Source of the DNA: Anaerolineae bacterium
GTDB taxonomy: Bacteria > Chloroflexota > Anaerolineae > UBA1429
NCBI GenBank assembly: GCA_007118555.1
Contig: SKRJ01000213.1
Span: 1 to 7,308, forward strand
Direction: 5' to 3'
Length of the DNA stretch: 7,308 nt
In this document: positions 1 to 5,372 of the stretch, one piece after another
Numbering within the stretch: the stretch's first letter is position 1
Layout of the letters: each line of letters opens with the position of its first letter
Made by a program: the position numbers and the translations under genes
Notes under the pieces: generated by a model
Told to the model about the DNA's origin: nothing
Databases searched by the model: none
Seen by the model: only the letters and a program-made list of their open reading frames with translations

Positions 1-574
1 ATAGATGATGCCACTGCATAAAGCTCAGATGCAGCATCTCGGGGTTGGTGAGCATAATGTTCGGCTGTTGTGCACGCATCGCCCGCCGCTGATCTTGGGA
101 CACCCCGCCGATATATCGCCCCAAACGCGCAGCCCGGGGGCCCAGCGGCTGGTTCAGACGCTCCAGCGCCTGGACCTGGTCGTTGATCAGGGCGTTGATG
201 GGGTAGAGATAGAGGGCGCGGGCCTCGGGATCCCGCAACATGGTCTCGAGCACGGGCAGATTGTAGCAGAGCGTCTTGCCGCTGGAGGTCGCCGTGGAAA
301 CCACGACGTTTTCGCCACGGCGCACGCGCTGCAGCGCCTCGACCTGGTGGCTATAGAGCCGCTGGATGCCGTTCATGCGCAGCGCAGCGACCAGGGGCTC
401 GGAGAGCGACGGCTGCGGCTCGGCATAGGAGGCCTCACGAGCAGCGAGCTCGGCGACATGCACGATCTGCTCATGGCGATGGGCGCCCATGCGACGCGCA
501 ATCCGGTCCAGGAGCGCCTGGGCAGTGCCGTTATGGTTTGCTCTTGGCGTAAAGCGTGACAGGCTATCTGCCAT
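1..574 (-). CDS. DEAD/DEAH-box helicase, YprA/Hrq1 (COG1205)-like, N-terminal part only
   Basis: The frame is open from an ATG at 574-572 to the left edge, giving 191 codons of an incomplete protein; the C-terminus lies outside the window. Seen: a Q-motif-like stretch (RLYSHQVEAL, residues 72-81), a Walker A/motif I (TATSSGKT, 94-101), a motif Ia region (LYLYPINALINDQ, 121-133) and a motif Ib-like LTNPEMLHLSF (175-185). This order and the TNPEMLH wording are typical of superfamily 2 helicases of the YprA/Hrq1 group, which usually carry a C-terminal DUF1998-type zinc region not visible here. Such proteins unwind DNA using ATP; some members work in repair and some in phage defence, and this fragment cannot tell which. 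Motif Ia has Ile-Asn where the common version has Thr-Lys. The gene starts 26 bp after the epimerase stop with no good Shine-Dalgarno, suggesting translational coupling. A TTG at 577-575 is an alternative start. Confidence 0.85.
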   Translation of the reverse strand, partial: MADSLSRFTPRANHNGTAQALLDRIARRMGAHRHEQIVHVAELAAREASYAEPQPSLSEPLVAALRMNGIQRLYSHQVEALQRVRRGENVVVSTATSSGKTLCYNLPVLETMLRDPEARALYLYPINALINDQVQALERLNQPLGPRAARLGRYIGGVSQDQRRAMRAQQPNIMLTNPEMLHLSFMQWHHL

Positions 575-600
575 CAATCGGATACTCGCGTAGCAGCCCG

Positions 601-1524
601 CTACTCTTGCTCACGAAAATGCGCCACGGTCTGGTCCAAGCCCTCTTGCAGCGATACTCTGGGCTCCCAACCCAGCACGGTCCTGGCACGGTCGTTGGTG
701 AGATAGATGCGAAAGACCTCGCCCTGCTTGGCGTCCTCATAGACGGGCTCGCCGGTATAGCCCGTGCTGGACTTGAGCCGCTGAAAGACCTGGTTGATCG
801 TCGTTCCGATGCCCGACCCCAGGTTGACGATATCGCCATCGCCCCGATCCAGGGCCAGGACGTTGGCGCGCGCGATATCGCCCACATACACAAAGTCGCG
901 CTCCTGCTCGCCCGACCCATGCACGACGGCTGGTTCGCCCTTGAGCATTCTGGCGGTCCAGATGGCAATGACGCCCGCCTCACCCAGGGGATCCTGGCGC
1001 GGGCCATAGATGTTGGCATAGCGCAGGATCGTATAGTCGATCCCGAAATGCTTGCGATAGATCACGAGATAGTGCTCGACATGGTGCTTGCTGGCACCAT
1101 AGGGGTCCAGGGGATCGATGGGGTGCCCTTCGTCGGCGGGCAGATATTGGGGTTCGCCATAGACGGCGCCCCCGGTAGAGGCATACACGATCTTGCGCAC
1201 GCCGTGGCGGCGGGCAGCCTGCAAGAGGTTGAGAGAGCCGATCACATTGACCTGGGCATAGAGTCGGGGCTTGATCATCGACTCGCGCACGTTGGCCTTG
1301 GCGGCCTGATGAGAGATGACCTCGGGCCTCTCCTGCGAGATGATCTCGTTGAGCTCGGCATCATCAGTGATGTCAATCGCATAGAGCCGGGCCTGCGGGT
1401 GGACGTTTGCGCGCTTGCCGGTCGAGAGATCGTCGACGACGAACACATCGTGCCCTGCGTCGATATAGGCATCCACCACATGGGAGCCGATGAACCCTGC
1501 CCCGCCCGTCACCATGATTCTCAT
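601..1524 (-). CDS. galE: UDP-glucose 4-epimerase / NAD-dependent sugar epimerase
   Basis: A complete 307-residue short-chain dehydrogenase/reductase of the extended (epimerase/dehydratase) type. Seen: the Rossmann NAD-binding motif TGGAGFIG (6-13), acidic DD at 31-32 for the NAD ribose, HQAAKANV (72-79), catalytic Ser/Thr in YASTGGAVYG (114-123), the YxxxK pair Tyr142/Lys146 (PYGASK), RYANIYGPRQDP (168-179) and RDFVYVGDIARA (209-220). From memory the whole chain closely resembles the short Thermotoga-type GalE, which interconverts UDP-glucose and UDP-galactose through a 4-keto intermediate. Related enzymes act on UDP-GlcNAc or UDP-uronates, so the substrate is not certain. It probably supplies sugars for cell-envelope polysaccharide. 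The ATG at 1524 is chosen because GGGAG lies 10 nt upstream; a second ATG at 1515 would be too far from it. The gene follows the ABC1 kinase by 75 bp and precedes the helicase by 26 bp. Confidence 0.93.
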   Translation of the reverse strand: MRIMVTGGAGFIGSHVVDAYIDAGHDVFVVDDLSTGKRANVHPQARLYAIDITDDAELNEIISQERPEVISHQAAKANVRESMIKPRLYAQVNVIGSLNLLQAARRHGVRKIVYASTGGAVYGEPQYLPADEGHPIDPLDPYGASKHHVEHYLVIYRKHFGIDYTILRYANIYGPRQDPLGEAGVIAIWTARMLKGEPAVVHGSGEQERDFVYVGDIARANVLALDRGDGDIVNLGSGIGTTINQVFQRLKSSTGYTGEPVYEDAKQGEVFRIYLTNDRARTVLGWEPRVSLQEGLDQTVAHFREQE

Positions 1525-1534
1525 GTATACAGTT

Positions 1535-1539
1535 CTCCC
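1535..1539 (-). promoter_or_regulatory. Ribosome binding site of the epimerase gene
   Basis: GGGAG on the minus strand lies 10 nt before the ATG at 1524. It favours this start over the in-frame ATG three codons later, which keeps the glycine-rich motif at residues 6-13. Confidence 0.55.
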
Positions 1540-1557
1540 ATATCTTGATTTGCCCTG

Positions 1558-1587
1558 CTTCTACAGGCCTATCGCCTGCAGCGTCAA
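1558..1587 (-). promoter_or_regulatory. Possible internal promoter before the epimerase gene
   Basis: On the minus strand TTGACG (1587-1582) is followed after 18 bp by TAGAAG (1563-1558), about 34 nt before the epimerase ATG. The -35 matches five of six consensus bases and the -10 four of six. A 5-bp inverted repeat (CAGGC, five bases, GCCTG; 1564-1578) fills the spacer. It could allow galE-helicase transcription independent of the kinase gene. In GC-rich DNA such partial matches also arise by chance. Confidence 0.25.
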
Positions 1588-1599
1588 CAGAGCGCTACA

Positions 1600-3300
1600 C
1601 TACAACCCCTTGGAGCGTATGATCGAAAAGAGCCACCAGGCGCCCAAGAGCCCGGCAAACAAAAAGCCGATCTGTGGGATCGGGACGACCCACTCGGTAA
1701 AGGGAAACACAAAGAACGCGGCTTCTCCCGCCAGCAACACCAGGGCCGAGCCGATGACGATGGCTGCGACTACAACACTGAACGAGATGCGATTGCCCAC
1801 AGCCTCCATGCGGCCCAGCGTCTGCTCCAGACGGTGGACGTCGAGGCGCAGCGTGAGCTCGCCCCGCTCCAGTTGCTCGGTCAACATGTCGAACCGGCGA
1901 GGCATGACATGCAGGGCTTGTTCCAGGTCGCGCAGCGTCTTGATCGAATCCGATGCGACGCGCCGCAGCGAGATCCGTTCTCGGATCACACGGATTATAA
2001 AGGGTTCGAGGTATTTGGACAATCGCAGGGTTGGATCGAGGCCCCGGACCACCCCCTCCAGAACCACAACCGTGCGGGCCAGCAACGCCAGATCGGGCGG
2101 CATGCGTACATGGTGGCGAAAGGCTACGCTGGAGACATCGGCCAGGAAGCGGGCTATGGGCAGGTTCTCCAGGGATGCGTCATAGTAACGCATCAACAGG
2201 CGCTGCAGATCGCGGCGCAGGGCGCGCAAGTCGGCGGCATGGCTCAGGGCGCCCATCCTCGCCACGATATAGAGCATCTCGTCGGCATCCTGCCGCGTCA
2301 GGGCAAAGAGCAGATCGCCCAATTGCTCGCGCACATTGCGGGCAAGATAGCCCACCATGCCGAAATCCACCAGGCCGATGCGGCCGTCGTACACGAGAAT
2401 GTTGGCCGGGTGTGGGTCGGCGTGAAAGATGCCCTGCACGAACACCTGCTTTAGGTAGATATCGATAGCCCGCTCGGCGATCTCGGTCAGATCATAGCCC
2501 CGTCCTTCCAGCGCCTTGCGGTCGCTGAGGGTGATGCCTGCCAGGTCGTCCATGGTGATGACCGCGCGGGTCGTGTATTTCCAGTAGACCTTGGGGATGA
2601 GGACGTCGACATCGGCGCTGGCGGCCATCTCTCGCAGGCGGTCGGCGTTCCGCGCCTCCAGCGTATAGTCCAGCTCCGCCTGCAAGCTCTCGGAGAACTC
2701 GTTAGCAATCTCGGTCAACCCATAGTCCGACAGCGTCTCTGAACGGGCTTCGAGGAAGCGGATCTGGCTACGCAACAGATTCAGATCGGCATAGACCACG
2801 CGCCGGACCCCGGGGCGCTGCACCTTGACGACTACGGCGGTGCCATCCGGCAGGGTGGCACGATGCACCTGTCCGATCGATGCCGAGGCGATGGGATCGA
2901 TATCAAAGCGCGAGAACAGCTCTTCGATAGGACGCCCCAGCTCCTTTTCGATGGTTGCCTGGATCTGATCCAAGGCGACGGGAGGCCCTGCATCGAGAAG
3001 CTTGCTCAGCTCGACGATGTACTCCTGTGGGAGGAGATCCGGGCGCGTGCTCAGGATCTGGCCGAGTTTGACAAAGGTCGGGCCCAGCTCCTCCATCGTG
3101 ATCCGCAGGCGTTGGGGCACAGAGCGCTCTGCGGCGCGGGCGTCGGGCTGCGTCTGGCGCTTGCGCCAGGGCGGCAAAAAACGCGAAAAACCGGTGAACT
3201 CGGCGACAAAGTCAAGCCCATTGCGAACCAACACCTGAGCGATGTGGCGCGCCCGGGAGACCTGGGCCAGCGTGGTACGGATGGGGAACCCCAAGGGCAT
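1600..3300 (-). CDS. AarF/ABC1/UbiB-family atypical protein kinase
   Basis: A complete 566-residue protein, normal length for the UbiB/ABC1 family. Seen: the family-specific KxGQ motif (KLGQ, 78-81, in FVKLGQILSTRPDLLP), the Ala-rich nucleotide loop ASASIGQVH (138-146), the VVKVQRPG lysine (Lys159), the ExD motif (209-211), the catalytic loop HADPHPANIL (293-302) and DFG (312-314). Two hydrophobic segments near the C-terminus (about 507-525 and 544-561) anchor it in the membrane. In proteobacteria UbiB supports ubiquinone synthesis; most other bacteria with these proteins make menaquinone, and the role there is a general quinone/lipid one that is not settled. The ATG at 3300 is chosen over the upstream in-frame GTG at 3342 because GAGG lies 5 nt before it, and the GTG would fall on the predicted -10 box. 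It is the first gene of the leftward unit. Confidence 0.93.
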   Translation of the reverse strand: MPLGFPIRTTLAQVSRARHIAQVLVRNGLDFVAEFTGFSRFLPPWRKRQTQPDARAAERSVPQRLRITMEELGPTFVKLGQILSTRPDLLPQEYIVELSKLLDAGPPVALDQIQATIEKELGRPIEELFSRFDIDPIASASIGQVHRATLPDGTAVVVKVQRPGVRRVVYADLNLLRSQIRFLEARSETLSDYGLTEIANEFSESLQAELDYTLEARNADRLREMAASADVDVLIPKVYWKYTTRAVITMDDLAGITLSDRKALEGRGYDLTEIAERAIDIYLKQVFVQGIFHADPHPANILVYDGRIGLVDFGMVGYLARNVREQLGDLLFALTRQDADEMLYIVARMGALSHAADLRALRRDLQRLLMRYYDASLENLPIARFLADVSSVAFRHHVRMPPDLALLARTVVVLEGVVRGLDPTLRLSKYLEPFIIRVIRERISLRRVASDSIKTLRDLEQALHVMPRRFDMLTEQLERGELTLRLDVHRLEQTLGRMEAVGNRISFSVVVAAIVIGSALVLLAGEAAFFVFPFTEWVVPIPQIGFLFAGLLGAWWLFSIIRSKGL

Positions 3301-3318
3301 GAGAGCCTCGTTTCTCTC
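3301..3318 (-). promoter_or_regulatory. Ribosome binding site of the ABC1 kinase gene, inside a small hairpin
   Basis: On the minus strand GAGAG (3318-3314) and CTCTC (3305-3301) can pair, placing an 8-nt loop that contains the Shine-Dalgarno GAGG (3309-3306) directly before the ATG at 3300. The SD spacing of 5 nt supports this start. A 5-bp stem is weak, so a regulatory effect is only a possibility. Confidence 0.5.
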
Positions 3319-3332
3319 GATATGACCCGTAC

Positions 3333-3343
3333 AGTATAGCACA
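3333..3343 (-). promoter_or_regulatory. Extended -10 promoter of the kinase-epimerase-helicase unit
   Basis: The minus strand reads TGTGCTATACT, containing TATACT (five of six matches to TATAAT) preceded by TGC, an extended -10 element. Expected transcription start is near 3326, giving a leader of about 26 nt to the ATG at 3300. The sequence 17 bp upstream (TTCTGC) is a poor -35, which is common for extended -10 promoters. The same 11 bases occur in front of the divergent gene at 3521-3531. Confidence 0.6.
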
Positions 3344-3425
3344 AGGGGCAGCCCCGCAGAAGCTGCTTGTGGCCCGAACGCTAAAAAGTCGAGGCGGCAT
3401 AATGGTTGCGACAGAGACGCCTCCC

Positions 3426-3448
3426 GGGGCGGGTGATTGGCCCGCCCC
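3426..3448. repeat. Perfect 8-bp inverted repeat in the divergent control region
   Basis: GGGGCGGG (3426-3433) and CCCGCCCC (3441-3448) are perfect complements around a 7-base centre. The right arm lies between the TTGGCC -35 candidate (3437-3442) and the TACAAT -10 candidate (3460-3465). There is no T-run on either side and no gene end nearby, so it does not look like an intrinsic terminator. An operator or a leader hairpin is more likely, though GC-rich palindromes arise easily by chance. Confidence 0.45.
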
Positions 3449-3465
3449 AGGGGCTATGGTACAAT
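3437..3465 (+). promoter_or_regulatory. Candidate distal promoter for the stress-protein gene
   Basis: TTGGCC (3437-3442) is followed after 17 bp by TACAAT (3460-3465), with TGG directly before the -10 (3457-3459). The -10 matches five of six consensus bases with the TGN extension. Transcription would start near 3472 and leave a leader of about 95 nt. It may work alone or together with the nearer element at 3521-3531. Confidence 0.45.
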
Positions 3466-3520
3466 CGCGACGGAGCCAGGCGCCAAGGCATGCCAATGCG
3501 TTGCGCTGGAGCGTAGAGGG

Positions 3521-3531
3521 TGTGCTATACT
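3521..3531 (+). promoter_or_regulatory. Extended -10 promoter proximal to the stress-protein gene
   Basis: TGTGCTATACT places TATACT (3526-3531) after TGC. A start near 3538 would give a leader of about 30 nt to the ATG at 3568. No good -35 is seen at 17 bp; TTGCGC at 3501-3506 is 19 bp away. It is an exact 11-base copy, in opposite orientation, of the element serving the divergent kinase gene. Confidence 0.55.
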
Positions 3532-3555
3532 TGCATCGAAGAAGTAGTGCGCTGC

Positions 3556-3561
3556 AGAGGA
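3556..3561 (+). promoter_or_regulatory. Ribosome binding site of the stress-protein gene
   Basis: AGAGGA lies 6 nt before the ATG at 3568. It decides the start: the in-frame GTG at 3520 overlaps the -10 box and has no comparable signal. Confidence 0.7.
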
Positions 3562-3567
3562 AATGCC

Positions 3568-5292
3568 ATGCAGAATGAAGCGCAGCAGCGATATGGCCGT
3601 GTGACGCGTCGCGCGCGATGGCGCCGGGTGTGGGCACGCCTGAGGGGCCGCGATACACGTCTGGTGCCGTTTGAGGATATCAAGAAGCGCGTCGGCTTGC
3701 GCGAGCAGCACTATCAGGGGCTCCAGCCGGTACCCGTGGACAAGATCATCGGGAGCCTGGGGCGCAGCCGCGATTTCGACCGGGTCTTTGGACCGGTGCA
3801 GCGCCATTCGCGGGGCAAGTGGATCAGCGTCGACTCGGCCTCCTTGGCGGGCGTGGGTCTGCCGCCCATCTCGCTTTACAAGGTGGGCGATGCGTACTTT
3901 GTAGTGGATGGGCACCATCGGGTGTCGGTGGCCCGTGAGAACGGGCAGACCTTTATCGACGCCGAGGTGATCGAGGTCAAGAGCCGGGTGCCGGTCACGG
4001 CCGATCTCACGGTGGCCGATCTCGATGGCTTGGTCGCTTACCGCGACTTTTTGGATCAGACGCATTTGGATGTGCTGCGCCCCGAGCAGGATCTGCGGCT
4101 CACGATGCCCGGCGACTATGCCCGGCTTTTGGAGCATATTCGCACCCACAAGTATTTTGTGGATCAGGAGCGGCCCACCGAGATGACCTGGGATGAGGCC
4201 GTCGCCCACTGGTATGACCAGGTCTATCTGCCGGTGGCCGAGACGATTCGCCGACAGGATCTGCTGGCGGGCTTTGGCCGGCTCACCGAGGCCGATCTCT
4301 ATTTCTGGATCGTCGAGCGCAGCTATTACCTGGCCCAGGAGTTGGGGCGCCCTGCCACCCCCTGGGAGGCTGCTCAGGACTTTTTGGCTTGCTGCAGCCC
4401 CAGCCCCATACATGTCGCCAGGCGTATCAAGGATCGGGTGCTCGATGCGCTGGTGCCAGATGAGCTGGAGGCGGGCCCGCCTGCCGGGACCTGGCGCAGT
4501 GAACGGGTTGAACAGGTGGGGCATGGGCCGCTGTTCAGCGAGATCCTGGTAACCGTTACGGGGGCGCCCAGCGGTTGGCTGGCGCTGGAGGAGGCCGCTA
4601 TCATCGCCCGCCGCGAGGGGGCCGTTCTGCGAGGGCTGCACGTGATGGCCTCCGAATCGGCCGAGGCTCGCCAGCGCGCAGAGGCGGTGCTCGAGGAGTT
4701 TGACGAGCGGATAGGCGAGTTGGGTGTCGAGGCCACCGCGCAGGCCGTTGTGGGCGATGTGGTCGAGCGCATCGTGGAGCGGGCACGCTGGGCCGATCTG
4801 GTGGTGATCAACCAGCGTCGGGTGCACGGGCGTATCGCGGAGGCGCCCCTGGGGACCATCTTTCAGTCGGTGGCCTCGCAGGTCGCGCGGCCCATTCTGG
4901 CCGTGCCGGGCAGCCAGGTGCAGCCGGGTGAACGGGCGCTCCTGGCCTATGATGCGAGTCCCAAGGCCCGCGAGGCGCTCTATATCTTTCGCCATATGCT
5001 GGCCCACTGGGGCATCTCGGGCGTGATCCTGTCGGTACAGAGTGGCAATGGAACGGCCGACGAACTGGCCGCCGCCGAGGCCTATGTCCGTGAGGGAGGG
5101 GAGGTCGACCTCACAACGCGGCTCGAGTCTGGCGTTGCGGGAGAGGTGATACTGCGTGCCATGGGCCAAGAGCAAGCCGATCTTCTGCTGATGGGCGGCT
5201 ATGGGCGCTCGCCTCTGATCAAGGCCTTTGTGGGCAGCACGGTAGACCGCGTGTTGCGGGTAGCCTGGTTCCCGGTGATCGTCTGTTGCTAG
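3568..5292 (+). CDS. ParB-like/DUF4032-like protein fused to two universal stress protein domains
   Basis: A 574-residue soluble protein with no signal peptide or membrane segment. The N-terminus is basic (residues 8-31). Residues about 52-135 resemble the ParB/sulfiredoxin-like fold, with LPPISLYKVGDAYFVVDGHHR ending in the DGHHR motif (114-118). Residues about 136-295 look like the helical continuation found in DUF4032-type proteins (for example EADLYFWIVERSYYL, 241-255). Residues about 322-447 and 454-574 are two universal stress protein domains. The second has a perfect G-x2-G-x9-G-S nucleotide-binding motif (Gly543, Gly546, Gly556, Ser557); the first is degenerate around HGRIAEAPLGT (420-430). 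Family knowledge suggests ATP-bound signalling or stress response, perhaps with nucleotide or DNA contact by the N-terminal domain; the true role is unknown. All four cysteines occur as two CC pairs (275-276 and 573-574). The gene is cotranscribed with the M23-like gene 14 bp downstream. Confidence 0.9.
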   Translation: MQNEAQQRYGRVTRRARWRRVWARLRGRDTRLVPFEDIKKRVGLREQHYQGLQPVPVDKIIGSLGRSRDFDRVFGPVQRHSRGKWISVDSASLAGVGLPPISLYKVGDAYFVVDGHHRVSVARENGQTFIDAEVIEVKSRVPVTADLTVADLDGLVAYRDFLDQTHLDVLRPEQDLRLTMPGDYARLLEHIRTHKYFVDQERPTEMTWDEAVAHWYDQVYLPVAETIRRQDLLAGFGRLTEADLYFWIVERSYYLAQELGRPATPWEAAQDFLACCSPSPIHVARRIKDRVLDALVPDELEAGPPAGTWRSERVEQVGHGPLFSEILVTVTGAPSGWLALEEAAIIARREGAVLRGLHVMASESAEARQRAEAVLEEFDERIGELGVEATAQAVVGDVVERIVERARWADLVVINQRRVHGRIAEAPLGTIFQSVASQVARPILAVPGSQVQPGERALLAYDASPKAREALYIFRHMLAHWGISGVILSVQSGNGTADELAAAEAYVREGGEVDLTTRLESGVAGEVILRAMGQEQADLLLMGGYGRSPLIKAFVGSTVDRVLRVAWFPVIVCC

Positions 5293-5294
5293 TT

Positions 5295-5300
5295 GGGGAG
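5295..5300 (+). promoter_or_regulatory. Ribosome binding site of the M23-like gene
   Basis: GGGGAG lies 6 nt before the GTG at 5307 and just after the preceding stop codon (5290-5292). It supports the GTG start over the TTG at 5286, which is inside the upstream gene and has no such signal. Confidence 0.7.
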
Positions 5301-5306
5301 AATACG

Positions 5307-5372
5307 GTGAAGCGCTGTGCATGGATCGTTCTGGCTTTGCTGAGCCTTATGGGCTGGCGATCCGTGCGTGCT
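5307..5372 (+). other. Sec signal peptide of the M23-like protein
   Basis: Twenty-two residues with the Lys/Arg start, a core of about twelve hydrophobic residues and Val/Ala at -3/-1 (SVRA before Gln23). No lipobox cysteine is seen at the cleavage site, so a secreted rather than a lipid-anchored product is expected. Confidence 0.75.

Noticed and set aside
5..559. A 184-codon plus-strand open frame at the left edge
   Set aside because: It is the shadow of the helicase frame, whose Walker A and motif Ia are clear on the other strand.
556..1548. A 330-codon open frame on the plus strand opposite the epimerase gene
   Set aside because: The minus-strand frame carries every epimerase motif. This frame is its low-complexity complement.
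1564..1578. Small hairpin (CAGGC, five bases, GCCTG) between the kinase and epimerase genes, as a terminator
   Set aside because: The stem is only 5 bp and no T-run follows on the minus strand, so transcription probably reads through.
3426..3448. The GC-rich palindrome as an intrinsic terminator
   Set aside because: No gene ends nearby on either strand and no T-run follows on either side.
3369..3578. A 69-codon plus-strand frame in the divergent intergenic region
   Set aside because: It spans the inverted repeat and both promoter candidates and runs into the stress-protein gene. Its sequence has no domain or membrane segment. An internal ATG at 3402 has a weak GAGG upstream, but nothing else supports it.
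3454..5322. A 622-codon open frame on the minus strand opposite the stress-protein gene
   Set aside because: It mirrors a gene with clear ParB-like and USP motifs. The product is His/Arg/Pro/Leu-rich with no recognisable domain, as expected for antisense frames in GC-rich coding DNA, and it has no ribosome site of note.
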